From positions 1 through 32,056 of the forward strand of contig CAYSAG010000017.1 of the NCBI GenBank assembly GCA_964428935.1: a stretch of DNA of 32,056 nt, read 5' to 3'. Below are positions 17,499 through 25,783 of this stretch, in pieces. The stretch is from JAADHY01 sp964428935 (lineage in GTDB: Bacteria > Planctomycetota > Planctomycetia > Planctomycetales > Planctomycetaceae). The stretch's first letter is position 1; every line of letters begins with the position of its first letter. The notes under the pieces are model-generated. The model saw only the letters and a program-made list of their open reading frames with translations, did not search any database and was not told the DNA's origin. The position numbers and the translations under genes are program-made.

Positions 17499-18476
17499 AT
17501 GTCTCAAAGCGTGGACAACCCGGTTTCCGTCCCGTTGGAAACGGCGGCCGCTCCCCACTTGGTCGACCGGGCGGTCACGACGCGTCGAATGATGTACGAC
17601 GTGCTGATTGGTTTGGTGCCGGCGGTGTTGGCTGCCGTCTGGGTCTTTCGGCAGTACGCCGTCGCTCAAGTGGCCGTTTGCTTGGTGACCGCGCTGCTCA
17701 CCGAAGCCCTGCTGCAACGTCTGCGTGGACGGCCCGCTACGTTGGCGGACGGCAGTGTCGCCATTACAGCCGTCATTCTGGCTCTGTCGCTGCCTCCACG
17801 GCTGCCCTTCTACGCCAGTGTGGTCGGCACGTTCGTGGCGGTGGCCTTGGGCAAAATGGCCTTTGGAGGCCTCGGTTGCAACGTGTTCAACCCGGCCATG
17901 GTCGGCCGAGCGTTCTTGATGATTTGCTTTCCGGCTTTGATGACGACCTGGGCCCAGCCTTTCACGGTCGACGCGACCACGGCCGCGACCCCGCTCGCCG
18001 CCGCGAAGTTCTCGCACCAGATTGTGGCGCTGAAGTCGTTGGCCGTGGGCGGGGTGAGCGGGAGTCTGGGCGAGACGTCCGGGCTGGCCATTGTTGTGGG
18101 CGGTCTTTGGTTGCTGCTCCGTCGGTCGGCCGACTGGCGTCTGACGGCCGGGATGCTCGCCACCGCGGCGGCCGTCGCTGCGGTCCAAGCCTGGTTGACC
18201 GACCAGCCGGTTCTGGGCGTGGCCGGACACTTGTGTGCCGGCGGAATGCTGCTGGGAGCCTTCTTCATTGTGACCGACCCCGTGACCTCCCCCATTACTC
18301 GCTCCGGCCGTTGGATTTTCGGCTGTGCCGTCGGACTGGTGACCATGGTCATTCGACTGTTCGCCGGCTACCCGGAAGGGGTCATGTTCGCGGTCCTGGT
18401 GTGCAACGCCTTCGTCCCGCTGTTGAATCGGTGGACGATTCCCCGACCGGTGGGCGGGCACGTACCGAGCGGCTGA
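17499..18476 (+). CDS. rnfD: Rnf complex membrane subunit D (covalent FMN)
   Basis: RnfD is a polytopic inner-membrane subunit that carries FMN bound through a phosphoester to a threonine. The 325-residue product has about eight to ten hydrophobic segments. The segment VDATTAATPLA contains Thr164, the expected flavin-linked threonine before Pro-Leu. GGLGCNVFNPAMVGRAFL and FFIVTDPVTSPIT are typical RnfD/NqrB segments. It starts 136 bp after rnfC, with no strong Shine-Dalgarno. Flavinylation needs an ApbE enzyme, which is not in this window. All 11 isoleucines use ATT. Confidence 0.95.
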   Translation: MSQSVDNPVSVPLETAAAPHLVDRAVTTRRMMYDVLIGLVPAVLAAVWVFRQYAVAQVAVCLVTALLTEALLQRLRGRPATLADGSVAITAVILALSLPPRLPFYASVVGTFVAVALGKMAFGGLGCNVFNPAMVGRAFLMICFPALMTTWAQPFTVDATTAATPLAAAKFSHQIVALKSLAVGGVSGSLGETSGLAIVVGGLWLLLRRSADWRLTAGMLATAAAVAAVQAWLTDQPVLGVAGHLCAGGMLLGAFFIVTDPVTSPITRSGRWIFGCAVGLVTMVIRLFAGYPEGVMFAVLVCNAFVPLLNRWTIPRPVGGHVPSG

Positions 18477-18582
18477 CGTGGGCGAAGCGAACGTCGACGG
18501 GCCGGATTGGAGCAAAGACCTCGGAGTAAGCGAAGCTCCGGACGCCGCGGCGACAAACCGGCCGACCGGCAGCGAACGACAA

Positions 18583-18599
18583 CGAAGCCAAAGGCTTCG
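18583..18599 (+). other. Hairpin in the rnfD-rnfG spacer
   Basis: CGAAGCC (18583-18589) pairs perfectly with GGCTTCG (18593-18599) across an AAA loop. It lies in a 233-bp untranslated spacer. No T-run follows, so it is not a terminator; an RNA processing or stability role is a guess. Confidence 0.5.
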
Positions 18600-18709
18600 G
18601 CGAAACGGAAGGCGGCGAGCGAAAAAAGGCTGCGTTGCCAGAAACCAAGGAGACCCGCGCCGAGTTGGAAACGAGAGCGGCCGTCACAACGAAATTCGGT
18701 GGAGTGGAA

Positions 18710-19285
18710 ATGTCGGGTTGGTTCAGCAGTCTGGTCAAACAGTCGTGGCTCGTGCTCGTGCTGTCCGGCGTGCTCGGAGCCTCGCTGGCGGCCGTCGACC
18801 GGTCGTTGCAGGGACGAATTCAACGCAACGCGCAGGAGCGGCTGGAGCGGGCCATTTTGGAAGTCGTGCCGAGCGGAACTGCGTCGGAAGAAACAAAGTT
18901 GGACGGGCAACTGGCTTACCGAGTGACCAACCAGTCCGGCCAAGTCGTCGGTTGGGCTGTGTCGGCCGAGACAATGGGGTTCCAAGACAAGATTCGTGTG
19001 CTGGTGGGGCTGTCGGCCGACGGCTCTGAAATTACCGGAGTTCAGATTCTGAGCTCGCTCGAAACACCCGGTCTGGGCGACAAAATCAAAACGCTCGAGT
19101 TCCGCGGGCAGTTCGCCGGCAAGAAGACGTCCGAGCCGTTGCAGGTCGTCAAAGGCGGTCCGTCCGCGGCGAACTCAATCGACGCCATTACCGGAGCGAC
19201 CATTTCGAGCCGTGCGGTGACGCGGGCCGTCAATCAGGCGGTCTCGTGGGCCGCGTCGGCCCTTCGTCAGTCCGGCGGTCGGTAG
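18710..19285 (+). CDS. rnfG: Rnf complex subunit G (covalent FMN)
   Basis: RnfG has one membrane helix and a periplasmic FMN-binding domain. The 191-residue product has its helix at about residues 13-29. It has the family segment ETPGLGDKI (118-126) and the flavinylation motif SIDAITGATISS, with the flavin-linked Thr164. The frame is open upstream to a TTG at 18635, but the ATG at 18710 has GGTGGAG 5 bases ahead and gives the normal RnfG length and topology, so it is chosen. It lies 233 bp after rnfD and 42 bp before rnfE. Confidence 0.94.
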   Translation: MSGWFSSLVKQSWLVLVLSGVLGASLAAVDRSLQGRIQRNAQERLERAILEVVPSGTASEETKLDGQLAYRVTNQSGQVVGWAVSAETMGFQDKIRVLVGLSADGSEITGVQILSSLETPGLGDKIKTLEFRGQFAGKKTSEPLQVVKGGPSAANSIDAITGATISSRAVTRAVNQAVSWAASALRQSGGR

Positions 19286-19327
19286 ACGGGAGGCCGCCGA
19301 AGTTTTTTCGAGGCAGGAGTGGAAGGC

Positions 19328-19951
19328 ATGAGTGAGGCCGGTTCGCTTCCAGGAGCCGGAACGCGTTTCCTCCGTGGAATTCTTCCCGAGAACCCAGTCT
19401 TTCGGCAGCTGTTGGGCATGTGCCCGACGTTGGCCGTGACCAACACACTGGGCGGGGCCATGACCATGGGCGGCGCGACGACGTTCGTGCTGGTGGCCTC
19501 GAACCTGGTCGTGTCGGCCTTACGGAAACGCTTGCAGCCACACCTGCGAATTCTCGTCTACACGCTCACCATTGCCACCTTTGTCACCATGGTCGACCGG
19601 GTGCTGGCGGCGTACCTGCCGGAAATGAGTCTGCGGTTGGGGCCGTACGTGCCGCTGATCATTGTCAACTGTCTAATCATCAGCCGGGCCGAAGTGTGTG
19701 CGTCGAAACAAGGCTTGTGGGTGGCCCTTTGGGACGGACTGGGACAAGGACTGGGCTTTGCCCTGGGACTGGCCGTTCTGGGCTTTTTCCGCGAGCTGCT
19801 CGGCAGCGGCTCGCTGTTGGGCTGGCCGGTGGTTCCGGCGGCGTTTCCCGATTGGGTGTTGTTCGTGCTGCCCCCGGGGGCCTTTTTCACGCTGGGCACG
19901 CTGATTGCCCTGGTCACGTGGTGGAGTCAACGAGCGGGAGGAAAGGCGTAG
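19328..19951 (+). CDS. rnfE: Rnf complex membrane subunit E
   Basis: RnfE is one of two homologous six-helix subunits that together hold a membrane [2Fe-2S] centre. The 207-residue product has the characteristic ENPVFRQLLGMCPTLAVTN start and NCLIISRAEVCASK in the middle; the cysteines in these two segments are the expected cluster ligands. AGGAG ends 8 bases before the ATG at 19328, which decides against a GTG three codons earlier. The stop is 3 bp before the rnfA ATG, so the two are translationally linked. Confidence 0.95.
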   Translation: MSEAGSLPGAGTRFLRGILPENPVFRQLLGMCPTLAVTNTLGGAMTMGGATTFVLVASNLVVSALRKRLQPHLRILVYTLTIATFVTMVDRVLAAYLPEMSLRLGPYVPLIIVNCLIISRAEVCASKQGLWVALWDGLGQGLGFALGLAVLGFFRELLGSGSLLGWPVVPAAFPDWVLFVLPPGAFFTLGTLIALVTWWSQRAGGKA

Positions 19952-19954
19952 ACC

Positions 19955-20557
19955 ATGTCGAACGTCACGCTGGGGCACCTGCTGCTGATTGCTCTGTCGG
20001 CAGCCGTCACCAACAACTTTGTGCTGACCTACTTCTTGGGAATTTGTCCCTTCCTGGGCGTGTCGCGGCGGCTGGACATGGCCTTCGGCATGGGTTGCGC
20101 GGTGACGTTCGTCATGACCGTCGCCGCCACGCTGACCTACTTGCTCAACCAGTACGTGCTGTTGCCGCTGCAACTTTCCTTCCTGCAGTACATTGTCTTC
20201 ATTTTCGTCATTGCCGGGACCGTGCAGTTCGTGGAAATGTACGTGCGAAAGTTCTTCCGCCGACTGTACGACTCCTTCGGCGTGTTCCTGCCCATGATTA
20301 CCACCAACTGTGCCATTCTGGGGTGCTGCTTGTTCATTTGGCTGAAGGACTACACCAGTCTGCCGGAAGTGCTGGTCTTCAGCGTTTCTGGCGGTTTGGG
20401 CTTCACGCTGGCCATTGTGCTCATGGCCGGCATTCGAGAAGAGCTGGAGACGGCCGACGTTCCCGCCCCCTTCCGCGGGACGGCCATTGCGTTGCTGACA
20501 GCCGGCATTCTGTCGATGGCCTTCATGGGCTTTGCCGGCATTGGGACTGCCCACTGA
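19955..20557 (+). CDS. rnfA: Rnf complex membrane subunit A
   Basis: RnfA is the partner of RnfE in the inverted pair that holds the intramembrane [2Fe-2S] centre. The 200-residue product has six hydrophobic segments. It has the conserved AAVTNNFVLTYFLGICPFLGVS opening and MITTNCAILGCCLF in the middle, with the ligand cysteines in both. Length is normal. GGGAGG lies inside the end of rnfE, about 14 bases before the ATG. All 13 isoleucine codons are ATT, whereas all Asn, Asp and Tyr codons end in C, an anomaly discussed in the findings. Confidence 0.96.
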   Translation: MSNVTLGHLLLIALSAAVTNNFVLTYFLGICPFLGVSRRLDMAFGMGCAVTFVMTVAATLTYLLNQYVLLPLQLSFLQYIVFIFVIAGTVQFVEMYVRKFFRRLYDSFGVFLPMITTNCAILGCCLFIWLKDYTSLPEVLVFSVSGGLGFTLAIVLMAGIREELETADVPAPFRGTAIALLTAGILSMAFMGFAGIGTAH

Positions 20558-20580
20558 CGCTGGTGCCGACGTCCGGCCCA

Positions 20581-20596
20581 CGAGGGCTTGCCCTCG
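20581..20596 (+). other. Hairpin in the rnfA-rnfB spacer
   Basis: CGAGGG (20581-20586) pairs with CCCTCG (20591-20596) across a CTTG loop, 24 bases after the rnfA stop. No T-run follows. It sits in a 247-bp spacer with no gene. Confidence 0.45.
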
Positions 20597-20804
20597 GCCG
20601 GGCACTGGAGACGGCTGGCCAGCAGCGTCGCCACCAGGTCGAACCCGCGACAAGGCTCGCGTGTCCGCTCGACGGACTGGCTTGCCGGAACGGCGAACGG
20701 CGGACCGGTCGGGTCGGTCTGGCGGCCACAGCGAGGCTGGCCAACCGAAAAGGACCGGCAAGCGAAGACTGACGACAGGGTGAGAAGTAAGGAGCGAGTG
20801 AGCC

Positions 20805-21737
20805 GTGGTTGCAACCGTCGCTACAGCCACCGTAGTCATGTTTGGTCTGGCGGTCGTGTTCAGTACGGTGCTTTGCGTCGCCAACACGAAGCTGGCCGTG
20901 GAAGTCGACCCGCGACAGGCTCGCATTGAAGAGCTGTTGCCCCAGGCCAATTGTGGCGGCTGCGGGTTTGCCAGTTGCTCGGCCTACGCCGAGGCGGTCG
21001 TGGCCGGGACCGCTCGGGTCGACCAGTGCTCGGTCGGCGGCCCGACGGTTGCCGAGCAGATTGGTGAGGTCTTGGGTGTTCAGGTCCAGCAAAGCTTTCC
21101 GTTCCGTCCGGTCATTCACTGCGGAGCCCGGACGAATGACCGGCTGAAGCGCGGCCAGTACGTGGGCGAGCCGACTTGCGCGGCAGCTGACGTAGTGGGA
21201 GGCGTCCAGGGTTGTGCCTACGGGTGTTTGGGTTTCGGCGACTGCGTTTTGGCCTGCGAGTACGAGGCCATGACCTTGCGGGACGGCCTTCCCGAAATCG
21301 ACTACGAGAAGTGCATTGGCTGTGGTGCGTGTGTGCGAGCCTGTCCGCGCGGGCTGATTGAACAGATTCCGTTCAAGGCCGAACGAATGTTGGTGGTGGC
21401 GTGCGCGAACCACGAGCCGGTCAAGGCCGTGCGGGAGGTGTGCACGGTCGGTTGCGTGGGTTGCAAAGCGTGCGCGAGGCTGGAGCCGGAACTGTTCCAA
21501 ATCGACGGCAACCTGGCCGTGTTGAACTACGACCAGTACCAGCCTGGCCTGGACGCCTCGAAGGACTTGCTGCCTGTTCTCGAAAAATGTCCGCGGAAGT
21601 CGCTGGTCGTCTTCGGGAGACCTCCGCTGGAGTCGGTGGACGAACAGCCGGAGGGCGAGCTGGTGACGGTCGGCGAGTCGGGTCGTCCGTCGCCGCCCGA
21701 ACGGCCCACGGCCGACGACTTGGCGTGGCGAGGCTGA
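20805..21737 (+). CDS. rnfB: Rnf complex ferredoxin-type subunit B
   Basis: RnfB is the electron entry subunit that meets ferredoxin. The 310-residue product has one N-terminal membrane helix (about residues 6-26). A cluster motif with Cys50, 53, 58 and 75 (ANCGGCGFASCSAYAEAV) follows. Two ferredoxin-type motifs come next: Cys137/141/147/151 and Cys170/173/176/180 (CIGCGACVRACPRG). More cysteines (200, 213, 217, 220, 223) suggest another cluster. This long form resembles the acetogen RnfB (about 330) rather than E. coli RsxB (192). The start is GTG with TAAGGAG 10 bases ahead. The last 40 residues are polar and probably disordered. It is the last gene of the operon. Confidence 0.94.
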   Translation: MVATVATATVVMFGLAVVFSTVLCVANTKLAVEVDPRQARIEELLPQANCGGCGFASCSAYAEAVVAGTARVDQCSVGGPTVAEQIGEVLGVQVQQSFPFRPVIHCGARTNDRLKRGQYVGEPTCAAADVVGGVQGCAYGCLGFGDCVLACEYEAMTLRDGLPEIDYEKCIGCGACVRACPRGLIEQIPFKAERMLVVACANHEPVKAVREVCTVGCVGCKACARLEPELFQIDGNLAVLNYDQYQPGLDASKDLLPVLEKCPRKSLVVFGRPPLESVDEQPEGELVTVGESGRPSPPERPTADDLAWRG

Positions 21738-21853
21738 ACGCATTCGTGTCGGCTCACGACGCCCCCTTCAGGTTTGACGCGACGACACACGCCGGTCGGC
21801 TGCCGCGAGCCCCGGGCGCGTCCCGCTCCAGCCCCCTGTCCGCCGCGTCACCC

Positions 21854-21881
21854 TTGTTTTTTTGGACGCAGTGGCTAAGGT
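21854..21881 (+). promoter_or_regulatory. Weak promoter candidate for the small charged protein
   Basis: TTGTTT (21854-21859) and TAAGGT (21876-21881) are 16 bp apart, about 130 bp before the ATG at 22014. The -10 match is poor; the spacing equals that of the better promoters in the window. Confidence 0.25.
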
Positions 21882-22013
21882 TTGCCCCGTCCCGTGGCCG
21901 CTCGAGGAGCGACCGGCGACCGTCGGCTGCGCGGCGAATGCGTTGTCGGCGGTCGGAGCGGCTCGGCCGGTGAAGTGACTGGTGGCCAGCAGACCAGGAG
22001 CGTTGTCGAGAAA

Positions 22014-22400
22014 ATGGCTCGGAAAGTCGTCAGTCGAAAAGAGAAACGGGCGGAGGCCGAAGCGGCGGAGGCGGCCGCTCAGACGAAGGCCGCCGCAAAG
22101 AAGACGAAGGCCAGCCAGAAGAAAGCCAGCCAGTCGAAGTCCAAGTCGAAGAAGAACCGCCGGCGGCTGGTCTGGGTCATCTTCAGCGGGGCCATGAAAG
22201 AAGAAGGACGCTTCCCGTACGAACAGCGGGAGGAGGCCGAGAAGCGCCTGCAGCAGCTCCGCGCCCGTGGCAAGCGCCTCTACTTCCTGCAGCCGATCAA
22301 GGAGCCGTTGACGGGGCCGTCGCCGAGCGGGGTTCCGTTGCCGTCGCTGGCCGAGGAGCTTCCGGAAGAGGAAGAAAAGGAGCCGGAAGAGGAGGAGTAG
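22014..22400 (+). CDS. Small charged conserved-type protein, function unknown
   Basis: The 128-residue product has three parts. Residues 1-58 are Lys/Ala/Ser-rich and strongly basic, a likely nucleic-acid-binding or disordered tail. Residues about 59-105 form a compact segment (RRLVWVIFSGAMKEEGRFPY, then a helical EEAEKRLQQLRARGK and a strand LYFLQPIKEPL). The end is a run of glutamates. I believe the central segment recurs in planctomycete hypothetical proteins, but I cannot name a family. The ATG at 22014 is chosen from the change of composition there; AGGAG is 13 bases upstream, rather far. It converges with the secreted barrel gene 73 bp away. Confidence 0.75.
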   Translation: MARKVVSRKEKRAEAEAAEAAAQTKAAAKKTKASQKKASQSKSKSKKNRRRLVWVIFSGAMKEEGRFPYEQREEAEKRLQQLRARGKRLYFLQPIKEPLTGPSPSGVPLPSLAEELPEEEEKEPEEEE

Positions 22401-22473
22401 GCTGTGGGCCCGACGGCTTCCCGGCGTCGACGCAGTTCGGACTGGCTCGCTGGCGCCACCTTCGACGCTCTGG

Positions 22474-25296
22474 CTACAACGGCTCCCCTTTCACGACCAC
22501 CGTCACTCGTGCTCTCGCCTTCGACTGCGCGCTGAACCGCACTTGGTTCTTGCCTCGGACCACGCGGGGCGGCGGCCCACACTCGGTTTCTGCCAGCAAG
22601 TGCCCGTCTGGGTCGAAGTGGCGGCAGTGTCCGCGCGGGTCCACTTCGACGTACTCGTCCGGCTTCAGCGTCAGCGGCACCGTCACTGATTGCCCGCCAA
22701 TGCTCAGCTGCGGACGCACCAACGGCGTGGGCAACTCGTGCAGCGCTTCAATGCGACCGACTTGCACCGACACTTCCCGTCCGACCGGCAAGCCGCTCAG
22801 GTACACGTTGACCGCTCGGACCTTGTTGTAGAAGAAGTGCCGAAGCGTCCACTTTCGGTTGTAAGGCCACGGGTAGTCCCAGACGCGGCGTGCCGCCGGC
22901 TGCTCCAGCACGAAGTACCGCCAGCCGGTGAAGTCCACGTCAATGTAGTGGTCGCGCAGCCGGTGCCCCACGTCCTCCAGCTGAATGTTGAGCAGCTCGC
23001 CTTGACCGTCTCCGTACACCCAGACGCCCAACCGACGGTGCGACGACAGGTTCAACAGCTTCGGAAACTGGTGGACTACCGCGGCCCAGTCGCGGCTGGT
23101 GCGTCTTTGGCGAATCACCGTCACACGGCAAGCCGGCCGACTGTGAGGGGCACCGGCCTGCAGAACCGCCGCCCGAACGGACACGCCGTCCGGGGCCTTT
23201 GTCGACGTGCTGCCACTGGAGTCCGCCGGGTCGAACAGGACGACGTTGGCTTCGTCTCCGAACGGAGCCAGCTCGGTTTCGGCTCTCAGGCGGAACGCGG
23301 CCGTCGTTTCGGCCAACTGGTTGTTGAGCGTCCACGTTGTCGTTTCGGGTCGTTTCGGGTCGGCCACGTGCTCAGGGTGGTACTTCACTGGCCGCACGCG
23401 CCAGTGGCCGACCTCGTCGCGGACCAATTCGAAATCCATTTCCGGCTCACGCAGCCGGCGTTTGATTTCGTCGGAAAAGTAGTTGCGGTGCTGCAGCTCC
23501 TGCCACCTCCGCATTCGTTCCAACGTTTCGGCCGTTCTTCCGTTCCGGTCCAGCTCGCTGATGGGACATTCCAAGTTGACCGCGGCGTCCCAGCCGACGG
23601 CCTTTGCGCACATGTAGACAATGTCGTCGGGCACGGTGGCGTCGAAGGAGGGCGTGTGAGTCATGTAGCCCCACCAGCCCAGCTCGGCCGGAATGAAGTT
23701 GGCTCGGTAGTAGCCTTCAATGCGAGGCGTCTTGTGTCTGTCGCAGTAGGCTTTGGGGTCGAGGCAGGCGTAGTCGTCGCAATTGCCGCGACAGAAGAAG
23801 TGCCACGAGTAATGAGTCATTCCGCTGCCTTGCCACAACACGGGCCGTTTGAGTCGCTTGTAGAACGCTCGGTGAATCAAACTGACCGTGTACCAGGCCG
23901 GCCCGGTGGCGGCCATGGCCTCGCCGCCGTCGAAGTACACCATGTCGAAACCGCACGTGTTGTAGACGTGAGCGAGCCGCTCGGCAATTTCGTCGACCAG
24001 GTCCGTCTTCGGGTCGGCCAGGAACAGGTTGTAGCGCTGCGCCAAGTGCCACACCTTGGCGCCGGCTTTGTGCGGCGCCGGTTTGGTTCCGTACGCACCT
24101 CGCTGACATTTGGTGAACCCGTAGGGCGGCTGGTGGCTGATTCCGGAGTAGCGAATGATTTCGTCGTCGATTTGAATGTCGACCCCGCCTGCTGTGGCGT
24201 AGTACGCGTAGGTCACGAAGCCGACTGGGTCTTCCACCGTCGGGACGACGGTCGACTGGGCGTCAATGTCGGCAGCCAAAGTCAACTGCCCGTCCTTCGC
24301 CAGTCGCGGGTCGGGCACCGGCGTGACGTAGGCGTCGTTCTTGCCAATGCACGCCGACAGAAAGTGCAGCCCGGCCTTCATGCCTTGAGCGTGAATCTTG
24401 TCGACGGTGGCCTTCAGGTCGGCTTCTCCCCGCGGAAAGTTCTTCCGGTTGACCGGGTAGTGCCCCAAACTGGTCGTCCACGTACCGCTCAGGAACACAA
24501 TGTACGGAATGCCGGCCTGCTTCGCGTAAGCAATGGCCTTGTCGACGTCCTTTCCGGTCGGGTTGCACAAGAGGTAGCCTTTGCGGACTTCCGGCGAATC
24601 TTTCCACCAGACGCCGTCGACCGTCGGGTGAGGCAGACCGCAGGCCAGCTCCATTCGTCCAATGGTCTGCTTCAAACGCTGCGACGGACAGGCCACGACG
24701 ACCGCCCGCACGTTCTTCGTCGACACGGCGGGCCAGCAGCGGGCTCCCAAGACCACGTAATCGCGTGCCCGCCCCAGGTAGACCGCCTCGGTCTCCGGGC
24801 TGCCAGCCATGACCGCCACAGCGAACCGGTCGTCTCGTGCGGCGTTAATGCGAAGGGCCAGCGTCTGAGTGAGCGTCGTCGGCAGTCGGACCAGCTCGAG
24901 CCACTCAAACCGCTCGCTCGAAACCGACTCCAGCTCCACAGCGAAAAAGTCGTCCCAGCACCGGTAGCGGAACTTCGCCGTCACGCCCGACGTACCGAAC
25001 TCCACCGTGAACCGGTTGCCGTTCAATGGTCGAACCGCCGACGCGTTGTAAACCCCCTCGGTCGTCTTCAGCCTCATGAACGGGCTGGACGGCTTCGCCG
25101 GCACGCAGTTCCGGCCCGTCGCTCGGTCGACCAGCTCCAGCAACCGCCCGTCGGCTCCCACCCGCAGCACGCACGATTCGGTCTGAATCGTCAGCGTCGG
25201 TTCGCCAGCCACGGCCGGGCTTGGCGAGACGGCCGAGCCCAGCGAGAGTCCTGTCAGCACCACCCCAAGCCACAGACAGCGGTTCACGCGTTTCAT
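22474..25296 (-). CDS. Secreted glycoside-hydrolase-like (beta/alpha)8-barrel protein
   Basis: The 940-residue product has a signal peptide (about residues 1-31, ending AVAG). An N-terminal beta-rich domain follows to about residue 215. A central region (about 225-620) has alternating strands and helices: GIPYIVFLSGTWTTS, GMKAGLHFLSA, and CGFDMVYFDGGEAM near residues 445-455, where the Asp could be catalytic as in GH27/GH36-type barrels. The C-terminal 300 residues look like beta-sandwich carbohydrate-binding domains. It probably attacks a polysaccharide or glycoconjugate outside the cytoplasm; family and substrate are not determinable here. GGAGGAAA 7 bases before the ATG at 25296 fixes the start. 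A good promoter lies 50-80 bp upstream. Confidence 0.82.
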   Translation of the reverse strand: MKRVNRCLWLGVVLTGLSLGSAVSPSPAVAGEPTLTIQTESCVLRVGADGRLLELVDRATGRNCVPAKPSSPFMRLKTTEGVYNASAVRPLNGNRFTVEFGTSGVTAKFRYRCWDDFFAVELESVSSERFEWLELVRLPTTLTQTLALRINAARDDRFAVAVMAGSPETEAVYLGRARDYVVLGARCWPAVSTKNVRAVVVACPSQRLKQTIGRMELACGLPHPTVDGVWWKDSPEVRKGYLLCNPTGKDVDKAIAYAKQAGIPYIVFLSGTWTTSLGHYPVNRKNFPRGEADLKATVDKIHAQGMKAGLHFLSACIGKNDAYVTPVPDPRLAKDGQLTLAADIDAQSTVVPTVEDPVGFVTYAYYATAGGVDIQIDDEIIRYSGISHQPPYGFTKCQRGAYGTKPAPHKAGAKVWHLAQRYNLFLADPKTDLVDEIAERLAHVYNTCGFDMVYFDGGEAMAATGPAWYTVSLIHRAFYKRLKRPVLWQGSGMTHYSWHFFCRGNCDDYACLDPKAYCDRHKTPRIEGYYRANFIPAELGWWGYMTHTPSFDATVPDDIVYMCAKAVGWDAAVNLECPISELDRNGRTAETLERMRRWQELQHRNYFSDEIKRRLREPEMDFELVRDEVGHWRVRPVKYHPEHVADPKRPETTTWTLNNQLAETTAAFRLRAETELAPFGDEANVVLFDPADSSGSTSTKAPDGVSVRAAVLQAGAPHSRPACRVTVIRQRRTSRDWAAVVHQFPKLLNLSSHRRLGVWVYGDGQGELLNIQLEDVGHRLRDHYIDVDFTGWRYFVLEQPAARRVWDYPWPYNRKWTLRHFFYNKVRAVNVYLSGLPVGREVSVQVGRIEALHELPTPLVRPQLSIGGQSVTVPLTLKPDEYVEVDPRGHCRHFDPDGHLLAETECGPPPRVVRGKNQVRFSAQSKARARVTVVVKGEPL

Positions 25297-25783
25297 GGTC
25301 GTTTCCTCCAACAGCCACGCACCAACGGTGTTCGCTTCGCCTGCCAGTCTACCGCCGAAGAGCGGCCTCTGTCACCCGAGTCGGGAAGCACGAAGAGCGA
25401 GACGCGGCAAGCCGGAAGCAGCTCGCCGAAGCCGACGCGCGCGAGGGAAAACGCTCGGCGAGAGGGAGGCAGATCTCCGCTGGGCTCTCGACACTCGGAC
25501 GCGGGCGAAGACCGGTGCGGAGCAGTCTTCTCGAAACGGCAAGTGACGGACGCAGGTTTCCACCCGACGAGCCTCTGTGAGGTTCCGGCCGGCGCGAAGC
25601 CGGACGCCACTCGCCCTTGCAGCCGCTGGCGGGTCTCGACCGCCGTTCCTAGAATGCAGTCTCTCGCGAAAGTCGAGTTGCGTCGGTCGTGACCAGCCGT
25701 CTTTCGCGTCGGGTGGACTGTTGGGTTTAGCAGGACAGTCGGACTTTTACTTTTTTCGGCGAGGTGCCACGCGAGCTTGCCAA
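25297..25783. other. 487-bp divergent intergenic region
   Basis: It separates the minus-strand barrel protein gene from the plus-strand M50 protease gene. The minus-strand promoter is described separately. For the protease a TAGAAT box at 25650-25655 could be a -10 element but has no -35 at proper distance. No coding frame here looks real. Confidence 0.5.
25346..25375 (-). promoter_or_regulatory. Predicted promoter for the secreted barrel protein
   Basis: On the minus strand GTGACA (25375-25370) is followed after 18 bp by TAGACT (25351-25346). Transcription would start near 25339, about 43 nt before the ATG. Five of six -35 bases fit TTGACA. Confidence 0.5.

Noticed and set aside
18635..18709. 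Upstream TTG start for rnfG
   Set aside because: It would add 25 polar residues before the membrane helix, atypical for RnfG, while the ATG at 18710 has a good ribosome site.
22690..25692. 1000-codon open frame opposite the secreted barrel protein gene
   Set aside because: It mirrors the other strand of a convincing gene with signal peptide, ribosome site and promoter. Long antisense frames are expected opposite genes rich in C/G third positions, and its translation has no domain.
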